DNA from: Agrobacterium arsenijevicii
Lineage (GTDB): Bacteria > Pseudomonadota > Alphaproteobacteria > Rhizobiales > Rhizobiaceae
NCBI GenBank assembly: GCA_000949895.1
Contig: JWIT01000001.1
Coordinates: 124,001 to 188,000 of the forward strand
Reading direction: 5' to 3'
DNA length: 64,000 nt
Each line of letters begins with the position of its first letter. Positions within the stretch are counted from its first letter, which is position 1. The translations under genes and the position numbers were made by a program. Of this stretch, positions 56,315 through 64,000 are shown in pieces. A model generated the notes under the pieces. It saw only the letters and a list, made by a program, of their open reading frames with translations. It was not told the origin of the DNA and did not search any database.

Positions 56315-58552
56315 TTATGATGGCGACAGGCGTTTCGCCTCCAGCAGTCGGCGGATTTCCTCGACCAGCCGTCTGGGGTCGGCAGGTTTGGTCAAAACCG
56401 CGCCGGCACCGGCGTTCAGCAAGATTTCGGCGGTCTCAGCACTCGCATCGCCGCTGAGCACGATGACGGGAATATTTCGTCCCCCTTTCAGCGTGCCGAG
56501 AAGGTCCGGCAGCACCTCAAGCCCCTCACCGCCCGGCATGTTGATGTCGGAGATGATGAGGTGCGGCAGGCGGGATACGCCCGGTGCCACCGCCTGCTGC
56601 AAGGCCTGAAAATCATCGACGGCTCGGACGATATAGCCGCTTTTTTCCAGAACAGCCCGGATGATGCGCGCATTAACGGCATCGTCCTCGGCCACGAGAA
56701 TATCGACGCCACTCGCCCCCTCCGTCACCCGCGACGAAAACCCAACATCCGGGTGGTTGTCGTTGATGGCATCGCGCCGCTCAATGCCGCGCAGACGGCC
56801 GCACAGAACGTCGATCAGGGATTTTTCGCGCAGCGGCCGGATCAACCATGCGTCGAAGGACGCATGCGTGGTCGAAGCCCGCTCCTCGGGACTGACCAGC
56901 AATGTGCGGCGGACATTCTGTTGCGGCCAATCCCGCAGCGCGTCCCTGAACTGAGATGAAATGCGCCTGTCGACGATGATATCGGTGAGATCAGCGGCCT
57001 TGCCCTTCAACCCTTCCAAATCCTCCGGCTGGTGGATGAGAATGCATTTGCCGCCGAAAGCCTCAATCGCCTCCAGCGTCACCGCCGCCGCCACACCCTT
57101 CGGTGCGATCAGCAGGACATTGGTATGCTGCAGGCAATGGTGCCGGCCGGGATCCGGCAGGCCGGTGGGCGCGCTGCCGGGGCGGAACACCAGCTTGAAG
57201 GTGCTGCCCTCACCCTTGCGGCTGAAGACCGTGAGGTTGCCGCCGAACTCCCGCACGATGCGGGCGGAAATCGCAAGCCCAAGCCCTGTCCCTGCACTTC
57301 GCTGCGACATCGGGCCTGCCTGTTCGAATTCGCCAAAGATCCGCGCCTGTTCCGCACGGCTCATGCCGGGGCCGGTATCGTCAACGGTAATATGCAATTC
57401 GCCTTCGACCATGCGCGCCCGGATGACGACACCGCCCACCTGCGTGAATTTGACGGCGTTGCCGAGGAGATTGAACAGGACCTGGCGCAGCCTTGCCGGA
57501 TCAAAATCCAGATAATCGGGTACATCCGGCGTGACGAAGGAAGTGATCTCGATGCCCTTCTCATGGGCGCGATGCGCCAGCATCTCGACGATGCTCTCGA
57601 TCAACCGGCGCAGGTTTTCCGCGCGCGGATTGAGCTTGAAGCGGCCCGCCTCCATGGTCGAATAATCCAGCAAGTCCTCGACAAGCTGCACCAGCGACTG
57701 GCCGGACTGCTTCATGCCGTCGAGATAATTGCGCTGTTCATCGTTGAGTTTCGTCTGCGACAGAAGATGGTTCATGCCGAGCATGCCGGAGAGCGGCAGG
57801 CGGATTTCGTGGCTTACGGTGGCAAGCAGTCGCGCCTTTTCAGCATCGGCCTTTTCGGCGCGCAGGCGGGCGTCTTCCCTCTCGCCGAGTGCCAACCGCT
57901 CTTCGGTCACGTCTCTGGCAATACTGCTGATCATAAGACGGCTGCTCGCCAGATCGCGGGTCACGACATCGTGCCAGGAGAAAATGCGCTGACCGAACGG
58001 GGTCGCGATTTCCACGTCATAGGCGTGAACCTTGTCGCCCGGCCGGAAAGCGATACCGATTTCTTCACAGCTCAGCCCTTCGGGTGCCGAGCAACCCGTC
58101 ACTTCACGAAAAACCGTGTTTGCCTCGACGATACGCCGATCCATATTGCGGATCACGATGATGTCGCCCATGGCTTCCTGCATCTCGGCAATCAGCGACC
58201 GGTTCTGCGTCTGGCGCAGCCGGACCTCGAAATAATCCGTGGGTAGCTCGCGGGAATGCTGGGAGGACTTGCCGAACAGCGCGTAAAACAAAAGACCGAC
58301 AAGCACGGCACCAAAGAAGGATGCCAAGGCAACGGTGACCGCATAGGGCACCGCAAGCGCGATCAGGGCTGCGGAGAAGGCACCGACCGCCAGTGAAACG
58401 GCGACGTATAACGTCAGCGATCTCGTATCGATCCCGTGTTCCGCACCGGCATGATGAGATATCGTGTCGACACGATCCGCCGGCTGCGCCGGTGTGGCGG
58501 CCAGGCCGAGGCCATCTGAAACTTTTTCCCGCAGTCTTGCCAGTTCGCTCAT
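56315..58552 (-). CDS. Hybrid sensor histidine kinase with PAS and receiver domains
   Basis: About 745 aa. Two TM segments near residues 45-65 and 70-95 anchor a cytoplasmic PAS domain (about 120-225), then the kinase: H-box VSHEIRLPLSGML near 247-259, N-box LLGNAVKFTQ near 370, G1 DDTGPGMSR, F-box FGEFEQ and G2 GTGLGLAI. A region at about 475-590 has receiver-like spacing but lacks a clear phosphoacceptor; a complete C-terminal receiver follows with ISDINMPGGEGL as the phosphorylated Asp region. It resembles rhizobial hybrid kinases found beside olsB. ATG 58552 follows a TTG at 58558. No partner phosphotransfer gene is near. Confidence 0.92.
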   Translation of the reverse strand: MSELARLREKVSDGLGLAATPAQPADRVDTISHHAGAEHGIDTRSLTLYVAVSLAVGAFSAALIALAVPYAVTVALASFFGAVLVGLLFYALFGKSSQHSRELPTDYFEVRLRQTQNRSLIAEMQEAMGDIIVIRNMDRRIVEANTVFREVTGCSAPEGLSCEEIGIAFRPGDKVHAYDVEIATPFGQRIFSWHDVVTRDLASSRLMISSIARDVTEERLALGEREDARLRAEKADAEKARLLATVSHEIRLPLSGMLGMNHLLSQTKLNDEQRNYLDGMKQSGQSLVQLVEDLLDYSTMEAGRFKLNPRAENLRRLIESIVEMLAHRAHEKGIEITSFVTPDVPDYLDFDPARLRQVLFNLLGNAVKFTQVGGVVIRARMVEGELHITVDDTGPGMSRAEQARIFGEFEQAGPMSQRSAGTGLGLAISARIVREFGGNLTVFSRKGEGSTFKLVFRPGSAPTGLPDPGRHHCLQHTNVLLIAPKGVAAAVTLEAIEAFGGKCILIHQPEDLEGLKGKAADLTDIIVDRRISSQFRDALRDWPQQNVRRTLLVSPEERASTTHASFDAWLIRPLREKSLIDVLCGRLRGIERRDAINDNHPDVGFSSRVTEGASGVDILVAEDDAVNARIIRAVLEKSGYIVRAVDDFQALQQAVAPGVSRLPHLIISDINMPGGEGLEVLPDLLGTLKGGRNIPVIVLSGDASAETAEILLNAGAGAVLTKPADPRRLVEEIRRLLEAKRLSPS

Positions 58553-58607
58553 ACACAACCGCTACCACGGCAGCGGTTTTGATATGTTTGGCTCAAACGC
58601 TAAAATT

Positions 58608-59096
58608 TTACTTTTTTGCGGCCCGGGCGTGCAGAAACTCATCGAGAATGACGCAGCCTGCGCCAATGGTTATGAAACTGTCGGCCAGATTGAACACGGC
58701 GAAGGACCATGTCTCGGTGTGAAACAGGATGTAGTCGATGACGTGACCGTAGAAAAAGCGGTCAAGAAGATTGCCGGCCGCCCCTGCAATGATGAAGGCG
58801 AAGCCGAGATGGGCAAAGGTCCGGTCCGCAGCCGTCTTGCGCCAGAGCCACAGAACGAAGACCACGATGACGAGCCGCATGCTGACGATGAACCAGCCAT
58901 GCATGTCCGCCAGCATCGAAAACGCCACGCCGAGATTATAGGTGCGGTATAGCGCCAAAAACGGAACGACCGGAACCATCTCCTGCAAGGGCAGATAGGC
59001 CTCGACCAGTTGCTTGACGATCTGGTCCAGCACCAGCGCGGCAACGATCAGCGCGAAAGCCGGGCCAAATTTCGAAAACAAAGCCGCCTTGGCCAT
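58608..59096 (-). CDS. lspA: Lipoprotein signal peptidase (signal peptidase II)
   Basis: LspA (162 aa) cleaves the signal peptides of lipidated prolipoproteins in the inner membrane. Four TMs are visible, and both catalytic Asp residues sit in conserved motifs: [18 protein letters not shown] near residues 104-121 and [15 protein letters not shown] near 129-143. Its ATG overlaps the stop of the upstream RNA methyltransferase by one base. It acts before Lnt, encoded about 20 kb away. Confidence 0.97.
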   Translation of the reverse strand: MAKAALFSKFGPAFALIVAALVLDQIVKQLVEAYLPLQEMVPVVPFLALYRTYNLGVAFSMLADMHGWFIVSMRLVIVVFVLWLWRKTAADRTFAHLGFAFIIAGAAGNLLDRFFYGHVIDYILFHTETWSFAVFNLADSFITIGAGCVILDEFLHARAAKK

Positions 59097-59956
59097 TATT
59101 TCACCGGTGTCAGTTCGAGGAGGTGTCGTCGCGCCTCAAAAAGCATGACAGCGGTTGCGATGGCAAGATTGAGACTATCGGCGCGGCCCTGCTGGGGAAT
59201 GCGCGCCAGCTGGTCGGCCTTGCCGGCCAGTTCCGGCGGCAGGCCGGACTGTTCGTTGCCCATCAAAAGCACGACCGGCTTTCCGGCATAGTCGATCTTT
59301 CGATAATCCACGGAACCGGCAAGATGGGTAGCGACAATGCTGACATTCGCCGATTTTTTCCAGGACAGGAATTCCTCGACCGACGCACGGGCAACGGGCG
59401 TGGCGAAGACCGAACCCATGGTCGCGCGCACCGTTTCCAGCGAAAACGGATCGGTGCAATCGCCGACCAGAATGACGCCCGAAGCGCCCGCTGCATCTGC
59501 CGTGCGGATGATGGTTCCGAGATTGCCCGGATCGCGGACCCGGTCGAGCGCGATATAGGTTTCGCCCTTTTCGGGGCGGATATCCCTCAGCGGCGCCCAT
59601 TTCTGGTCGAAGATACCGACGACCATTTGCGGATTGTCGCGACGGGTGATCGAGGCGATGACTTTTTCGCTGACTTCCAGCACCAGCCCACCGGACGCGA
59701 CCGTCTTTACCGCCGCCTGCTCCACCAACGGCTTGCCCTTGGCTGCCTTGGCGTAAACGAGGGTGCGGATGGTCCAGCCCAGTTCGAGCGCGTCGATGAC
59801 CAGCTTCAAGCCTTCCGCCATGAAGGTGCCGGTCTCTTCCCTGCCCTTTTTCTGGGTGAGCGCCTTGATATCCTTGATGATGGGATTGGCAAGGCTCGTG
59901 ACTTCCTTCACCTGGCCAACCCGGCGCGTCGTGTTTTCGCGCATATCTTTCGTCAT
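59096..59956 (-). CDS. SpoU/TrmH-family RNA 2'-O-methyltransferase
   Basis: A 286-aa SPOUT methyltransferase. An N-terminal substrate-binding domain (about residues 15-100) precedes the trefoil-knot catalytic domain with [20 protein letters not shown] near 136-155, [11 protein letters not shown] near 232-242 and [20 protein letters not shown] near 260-279. Relatives methylate rRNA or tRNA ribose; the exact target (RlmB or TsnR-like) cannot be told. It is coupled to its neighbours on both sides by 4- and 1-base overlaps. Confidence 0.92.
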   Translation of the reverse strand: MTKDMRENTTRRVGQVKEVTSLANPIIKDIKALTQKKGREETGTFMAEGLKLVIDALELGWTIRTLVYAKAAKGKPLVEQAAVKTVASGGLVLEVSEKVIASITRRDNPQMVVGIFDQKWAPLRDIRPEKGETYIALDRVRDPGNLGTIIRTADAAGASGVILVGDCTDPFSLETVRATMGSVFATPVARASVEEFLSWKKSANVSIVATHLAGSVDYRKIDYAGKPVVLLMGNEQSGLPPELAGKADQLARIPQQGRADSLNLAIATAVMLFEARRHLLELTPVK

Positions 59957-61140
59957 TTCGGCTCCCAGCGGCTGAACAGCGATGTGGAAAGCACCCGGCC
60001 AGGCGTCTTGCCGTCAAGCCCGGCCTCGCGAATGACGAGCTCGCCGGACGCGACGACGCCACCGGCGCCACGCATGATTTCGCGCATCAGCTCATGCATC
60101 GAATAGAAGCTGGCCCTGATGGAATAGGCCGTCAGCACCAGACCGAGAGCCTTGGGCGACAGGATTTCGCGGCAGATATCCAGCATCAACGGAAGATGGT
60201 CGAACAATTGCCATATCTCACCATGGGTACCGCGGCCGAATTTCGGCGGATCGGTGAGGATGATGTCGTAGGTGCTGCCGCGGCGCTCCTCGCGCTGGAT
60301 GAACTTCATCGCGTCTTCGCAGATCCAGCGGATCGGCGCCTGCTCGAGCCCGGCGAGCGCCTGGTTCTCCTTCGCCCAGCCGATCGCTTTCTTGGAGGCG
60401 TCGACATGGGTGACTTCAGCGCCCGCAGCCGCCGCAACCAGCGAAGCGACACCGGTATAACCGAACAGGTTCAGCACTTTCAGCGGCCGGTCGGCGGTCT
60501 CGACGGCGTTTTTCAGCCATTCCCAATGCACGATCTGCTCCGGAAAGACGCCGACATGCCGGAAGGCCGTGAAACGACCGAGAAATTCAACCCCGAGCAG
60601 GGACAAAGGCCAGGTCTCGCCAAGCGTCGTCTTTGGAAAACGCCAACGGCCCATGCCGTCTTCATCGGTATCACCGGTAAAAATGGCATCGGCATTCTGC
60701 CAGACGCGGTCGGGAACCGACGGCTGCCAGAGAGCCTGCGCTTCGGGACGAACGACGCGATATTCGCCATATTGCTCGAGCTTCAGGCCGTTGCCGCTAT
60801 CGATCAGGTGAAAATCACCCGCGCCGCTCGATTCCAGAATGACCGGAACCTGTTCTGCGGGACGCTCGCCGGTGCGCGACTTAAGGGGCCGCGCAGGCAC
60901 CTGCTCAACGGCCGGCGCAGGAGCTATCTTTTCCCTCGGTGCAGGTTTCGGCGCGCTGCGCACCGCGTCCGGCTCGCGCTTTTTCGGTGCTGCGTCCGTC
61001 CGCCGTGCCGGCTTTGCGGCATGAACCTGTTTTTTCTCGCTCCCGGCACGCACACGATTGCCCGGCCGGCTGTCTTTTTTCTTCAATGGAAATCTTTCCG
61101 CTTCTACCCGCGTCTTATCGCGCAGCAAATAGCATTCCAC
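59953..61140 (-). CDS. Class I SAM-dependent rRNA methyltransferase (RlmI/RlmK-like)
   Basis: A 395-aa protein. The C-terminal ~290 residues are a COG1092-type methyltransferase: VLNLFGYTGVASLVAAAAGA near residues 219-238 (SAM site), VTHVDASKKAIGWAKEN near 240-256 and the catalytic DPPKFGRG near 291-298. The first ~100 residues are low-complexity, rich in Lys, Arg, Ala and Pro, and lack the PUA domain of RlmI; they may bind RNA. The start is uncertain because no good ribosome binding site precedes 61140. It overlaps the next methyltransferase by four bases. Confidence 0.85.
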   Translation of the reverse strand: MECYLLRDKTRVEAERFPLKKKDSRPGNRVRAGSEKKQVHAAKPARRTDAAPKKREPDAVRSAPKPAPREKIAPAPAVEQVPARPLKSRTGERPAEQVPVILESSGAGDFHLIDSGNGLKLEQYGEYRVVRPEAQALWQPSVPDRVWQNADAIFTGDTDEDGMGRWRFPKTTLGETWPLSLLGVEFLGRFTAFRHVGVFPEQIVHWEWLKNAVETADRPLKVLNLFGYTGVASLVAAAAGAEVTHVDASKKAIGWAKENQALAGLEQAPIRWICEDAMKFIQREERRGSTYDIILTDPPKFGRGTHGEIWQLFDHLPLMLDICREILSPKALGLVLTAYSIRASFYSMHELMREIMRGAGGVVASGELVIREAGLDGKTPGRVLSTSLFSRWEPK

Positions 61141-61178
61141 GCGCCGCTCGCCTAGAGCCGGAACTGATGTCGGCTACA

Positions 61179-61520
61179 TCACTTTGCCGGGAGTTGCCCC
61201 GCAGGGGTAATTTGCCCGGTCGCAGCAGCTTTGTGCCTGTTCGCCTCGTCATGCCAGCGAACGGCTTCCTTCGCTTCGATACGGGCGCGTTTGCGATGCT
61301 TACCCTGCGCGAACCATGTAGCCGAGGATCCCAAAAGCACGCCAAAAATGACGGCCAGAAACAGGAAAACGAAAAACGGCGCAGTGAAGGAAAGAACACC
61401 ATCCTCGGGCCGGAAGGGATTAAGCGCCAGCGTCACGGATTGACGGTTGGCCACGCACAGGATGACGAGAATAATCGCCAGCGGAAGCAGGATGATGAGG
61501 TTGATGATTTTTTTCGACAT
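61179..61520 (-). CDS. LapA-domain (DUF1049) membrane protein
   Basis: A 113-aa small membrane protein with two TM segments (about residues 6-24 and 46-70) and a basic, coiled-coil-like cytoplasmic tail (KHRKRARIEAKEAVRWHDEA). ANRQSVTLALNPF between the TMs is the LapA/YciS signature. In Escherichia coli LapA works with LapB in lipopolysaccharide assembly; no lapB gene is adjacent here. ATG 61520 gives the family start MSKKIINLI; the frame is open to 61589. ihfB lies just upstream. Confidence 0.88.
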   Translation of the reverse strand: MSKKIINLIILLPLAIILVILCVANRQSVTLALNPFRPEDGVLSFTAPFFVFLFLAVIFGVLLGSSATWFAQGKHRKRARIEAKEAVRWHDEANRHKAAATGQITPAGQLPAK

Positions 61521-61585
61521 CCGACAATACTCCATCGCGGCGGGCGTTCCGCCGGCTCCGTTTCCGGCGCGGGCGATAAGAACGA

Positions 61586-61888
61586 TCAATCGTCCTCTTC
61601 GTCACCCATACCGGGGTTCAGGCGCTCACGCAGTTCCTTGCCCGTCTTGAAGAAAGGCACCCATTTTTCCTCAACGAAAACCGATTCACCCGTGCGCGGG
61701 TTCCGACCGGATCGCGAAGGGCGGTTTTTCACCGAAAATGCGCCGAAACCACGAAGCTCGACACGATTTCCCGCTGCCAGGGCATCGGTGATTTCATCCA
61801 GCACCGCATTGACGATGTTTTCCACGTCACGGTGATAAAGGTGCGGGTTACGCGCAGCAACGATCTGCACCAGTTCAGACTTGATCAC
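61586..61888 (-). CDS. ihfB: Integration host factor subunit beta
   Basis: IHF beta (100 aa), a nucleoid protein that bends DNA as a heterodimer with IhfA. The N-terminus [20 protein letters not shown] and the DNA-arm signature [20 protein letters not shown] near residues 62-81 are diagnostic, and FGAFSV is the HU-family core. It is the middle gene of sppA-ihfB-lapA-like. The C-terminal acidic tail MGDEEDD is a little longer than in enterobacteria. Confidence 0.97.
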   Translation of the reverse strand: MIKSELVQIVAARNPHLYHRDVENIVNAVLDEITDALAAGNRVELRGFGAFSVKNRPSRSGRNPRTGESVFVEEKWVPFFKTGKELRERLNPGMGDEEDD

Positions 61889-61914
61889 GGTTGCCCCCTG
61901 AAAGAATTGGATTT

Positions 61915-62868
61915 TTAATGCGGCTCAACCTGCCAAACGGAAACAAGACCGTCAAGAAACAACTTGTCCGCACCGAGCTGGCCGGAGCCCGCAAATGGAA
62001 TTAAATCACCATATCCCAGAAGCTTCGCTATTTGCGCAACACTGAAAAGCGAAAAAGGCGAACTGGATGACGGTGCGCGCCATTCCACGATCGGCAGATC
62101 CTTGGCAACGCCACGCGTTTCGAAGTAGCCGCGGATTTCCTTTTCGCCGCCGAGCGTGTCGACCAGCTTGTTGGCAAGCGCCTGCCTGCCGGTGAAAATC
62201 GATCCGTCCGCCAGTTTCAGCACATCCTCACGCGGCAGCTTGCGACGATCGGCCACAAGGTCGACGAACCAGCCGTAGCTGTCCATCACCATGGAGCGGA
62301 TCATCGTCTTTGCCTCTTCAGGCGCCTCGTGGAACGGCGACGGCTCCGCCTTCATGGGAGAGGACTTTATTTCCTGCAGTGAGACGCCGAGCTTGTCCAT
62401 CAGCTGGCCGATCTGGGGATATTGAAAGATCACGCCGATCGAGCCGGTAATCGAGGTTTCTCCGGCGATGATGACATCACCGGCAGACGCGATCATATAA
62501 CCTGCGGAAGCGGCGAGCGTGCGGACGTCGGACACGACCGGCTTCTTTTCCGCAACGCCGCGAATGGCCTTGAAGATGCGCTCCCCACCATAGGTGGTGC
62601 CGCCGGGCGACGAAATCGAAACGATCAGTCCTTTGACATTGTCGCTCTTGGCAATCTTGTCGAGCCGCTCCAGAAGTTCGGTATTGTCCTGGATCAGGCC
62701 GGAAATCTGGACACGGGCGATATGGGGTCTCTCGCTTTGCTGCGGGGCCACCCATAAAAACCGGTAGAGGCCGAAAATGCCGGCGACAAACAGAAGAACA
62801 GCGGCAATCCGCCAGAAAGTCAGCTTGCGGCGCAATCGCCTGCGATCCGCTATCGCCATATTATCCAT
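61915..62868 (-). CDS. sppA: Signal peptide peptidase SppA
   Basis: A short-form SppA (317 aa), an inner-membrane serine protease that degrades cleaved signal peptides. One TM lies near residues 20-40. The Ser-Lys dyad is supported by [17 protein letters not shown] near residues 116-132 (Ser nucleophile) and [11 protein letters not shown] near 168-178 (general-base Lys). Short SppA proteins lack the duplicated N-terminal domain of the Escherichia coli form. The frame extends 98 codons upstream without homology; ATG 62868 has GAGG six bases away. ihfB follows 26 bases later. Confidence 0.94.
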   Translation of the reverse strand: MDNMAIADRRRLRRKLTFWRIAAVLLFVAGIFGLYRFLWVAPQQSERPHIARVQISGLIQDNTELLERLDKIAKSDNVKGLIVSISSPGGTTYGGERIFKAIRGVAEKKPVVSDVRTLAASAGYMIASAGDVIIAGETSITGSIGVIFQYPQIGQLMDKLGVSLQEIKSSPMKAEPSPFHEAPEEAKTMIRSMVMDSYGWFVDLVADRRKLPREDVLKLADGSIFTGRQALANKLVDTLGGEKEIRGYFETRGVAKDLPIVEWRAPSSSSPFSLFSVAQIAKLLGYGDLIPFAGSGQLGADKLFLDGLVSVWQVEPH

Positions 62869-63115
62869 CGAAAACCTCTGCCATCCGGCCTTTGAAGCGA
62901 CATAAGCATCATGGCCATATGGTTCTTCTAGCGCGAAGCCGCAAGGAAACAATAAGGAAACCAGAATTACGATTAAATTCGCATTTCCCTTGCACCTTTC
63001 CAGACAAAAACCATATTGGCAGGACAAAGCACTCGTGCCAAAGACATCAAGATAAACATTTGAACTTCGTTTGCGCGCCAGAATGGTGCCCAAGAAGTTT
63101 TCCGGACCCACTCTT

Positions 63116-63781
63116 ATGCTCGAAAGACTCCGCGAACCCGCGCCAGCATTTCCGCTGCCCAACGACCAGAACGGCGCTTATGAGCGCGCGCTCAGGCATT
63201 CCGCGCGCGTGAAGCGGCTGAAAATCATTCTGCCACTCGGTGCGGCGATCATTTCGTTCGCCTTCGTCGCCGTTTCACTCATCCGGACCTGGGCGCCCGA
63301 AGAGGTCTCGCTTGAAAGCGCAAGGATCGAGGACGGCAAGATCGTGATGGAAAAACCAGCCGTCGCAGGCCGCAACGAGAAGGGGATCGATTATTCCATG
63401 AACGCCGACCGTGCGTTGCAGGATATCGCCAATCCCAACCTCATGACGCTCGAAAAGGTTCTGGCCGCGGTGCCGGTGAACGACAGCGTTGCGCAGGTGA
63501 TCGCCAAGGAAGGCATTTTCGACCGGGCCACCAACACGCTGAAGATGACCGCCCCTTTTGACATCAATCTCAGCAATGGCATACAAGCGAAGTTCCAGTC
63601 TGCTGATGTCGATTTGAAGGCCGGAAAAATGAGCAGCAAAGAGCCGGTTTCGATCAAAACAAACGACGGTGCCATTGTTGCGCAATCGATTGATATCGCC
63701 GATAATGGCAAGACGATTACATTTTCGGGGCAGGTACGCGCGCGTATCGCTGCATCCAATATCAAGAATGAAGCCAAGTGA
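63116..63781 (+). CDS. lptC: LPS export system protein LptC
   Basis: LptC (about 221 aa) links the LptBFG transporter to the periplasmic LptA bridge. An N-terminal cytoplasmic segment is followed by one TM near residues 37-58 and a periplasmic domain with repeated beta strands such as GIQAKFQSADVDLKAGKMSS and GKTITFSGQV, the LptC pattern (DUF1239). The start is uncertain: ATG 63083 and TTG 63071 are in frame. lptA begins 14 bases after the stop. It is divergent from sppA. Confidence 0.88.
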   Translation: MLERLREPAPAFPLPNDQNGAYERALRHSARVKRLKIILPLGAAIISFAFVAVSLIRTWAPEEVSLESARIEDGKIVMEKPAVAGRNEKGIDYSMNADRALQDIANPNLMTLEKVLAAVPVNDSVAQVIAKEGIFDRATNTLKMTAPFDINLSNGIQAKFQSADVDLKAGKMSSKEPVSIKTNDGAIVAQSIDIADNGKTITFSGQVRARIAASNIKNEAK

Positions 63782-63795
63782 GAGCCCGGTCCAGA

Positions 63796-64000
63796 TGATG
63801 CAAGTTTCCCGCCCCGTTTCCCTTGGCAAATCCGCAGGTGTCACAGCCGCTGCTATTGCTTTTTCCTGTCTTGCAACCGTGGCTTTCGCCCAGAGCACGA
63901 CCAGCAACATGACAGGCGTCAAGCTCTCCGGTGATCAGCCGATCGCCATCGAAAGCGATCAGCTCGAAATCCGGGATCAGGAGCGCAAGGCCTATTTCAC
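63796..64000 (+). CDS. lptA: LPS export periplasmic protein LptA, partial
   Basis: The frame is cut by the right edge; about 68 codons are visible. A signal peptide with hydrophobic core VTAAAIAFSCLATVAFAQ (cleavage after FAQ or VAFA near residue 32) is followed by the OstA/LptA start, SGDQPIAIESDQLEIRDQER. LptA forms the periplasmic bridge that carries LPS to the outer membrane. It directly follows lptC, the usual lptC-lptA order; lptB is expected next. Confidence 0.88.

Noticed and set aside
1-64000. Prophage, insertion sequence, CRISPR array, toxin-antitoxin or defence island
   Set aside because: No transposase, integrase, repeat-spacer array, long direct repeat or nuclease/abortive-infection genes were found. 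The tRNA-Arg end shows no attachment-site duplication nearby.

Overview
This 64 kb window looks like a chromosomal segment of Agrobacterium (Rhizobiaceae, Alphaproteobacteria). The DNA is GC-rich, with long open frames on the strand opposite real genes, and the gene order is rhizobial: rpmH-rnpA-yidC-engB-argB, dapD-dapE, metK beside a PraR-type regulator, and glnD-mutS-olsB. Ornithine-lipid genes olsA and olsB are both present. I recall C58 locus tags for olsB (Atu0344), the Fur-type gene (Atu0354), olsA (Atu0355) and the small heat-shock gene (Atu0375). Counting genes between these four in the window gives exactly those intervals, so the window is most likely A. tumefaciens/fabrum C58 or a close relative. 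This is inference from memory and was not searched.

Layout. 1-3.0 kb: a lipoprotein alpha/beta hydrolase (cut by the left edge) and an acetyl-CoA hydrolase/CoA-transferase behind a FixK/FNR-type promoter. 3.0-8.2 kb: a five-gene operon for a carbohydrate/glycerophosphate-class ABC importer plus a GpdQ-like phosphodiesterase. 8.3-13.4 kb: a methyltransferase, tRNA-Arg(ACG), an orphan sensor kinase and a chemoreceptor. 13.5-18.3 kb: the rpmH-rnpA-yidC-engB cluster, a very short anti-sigma-like membrane protein, and argB. 18.4-26.2 kb: a DMT exporter, a HAD phosphatase, an EF-hand protein, a small heat-shock operon with an RNA thermometer, a nucleoside hydrolase, a second chemoreceptor and a LOG-family protein. 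26.4-33.6 kb: dapD-dapE and a membrane protein, truA/fmt/def, rmuC and rbsK. 33.6-45.6 kb: a long minus-strand run of housekeeping genes (nfu, tsaB, rimI, fur/mur, olsA, miaB, phoH, ybeY, corC-like, lnt, praR, metK, trmB). 45.8-58.6 kb: uspA-like, trpS, VOC, murJ, glnD, mutS, olsB and a hybrid histidine kinase. 58.6-64 kb: lspA, two RNA methyltransferases, a LapA-domain protein, ihfB and sppA, then divergently lptC and lptA (cut by the right edge).

How the genes work together. Most are core functions: translation (rpmH, fmt, def, truA, trmB, miaB, tsaB, rimI, trpS), envelope biogenesis (yidC, lnt, lspA, murJ, lptC, lptA, olsA, olsB) and amino-acid synthesis (argB, dapD, dapE, metK). I found no prophage, insertion sequence, CRISPR array or defence island. 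The most informative signals are regulatory: a ROSE-type RNA thermometer with an RpoH-like promoter before the small heat-shock gene, a PHO box before olsB, a FixK/FNR box placed for class II activation before the CoA-transferase, and a 22-bp dyad before metK. Start sites were adjusted where a ribosome binding site or family length favoured a start inside the longest frame.
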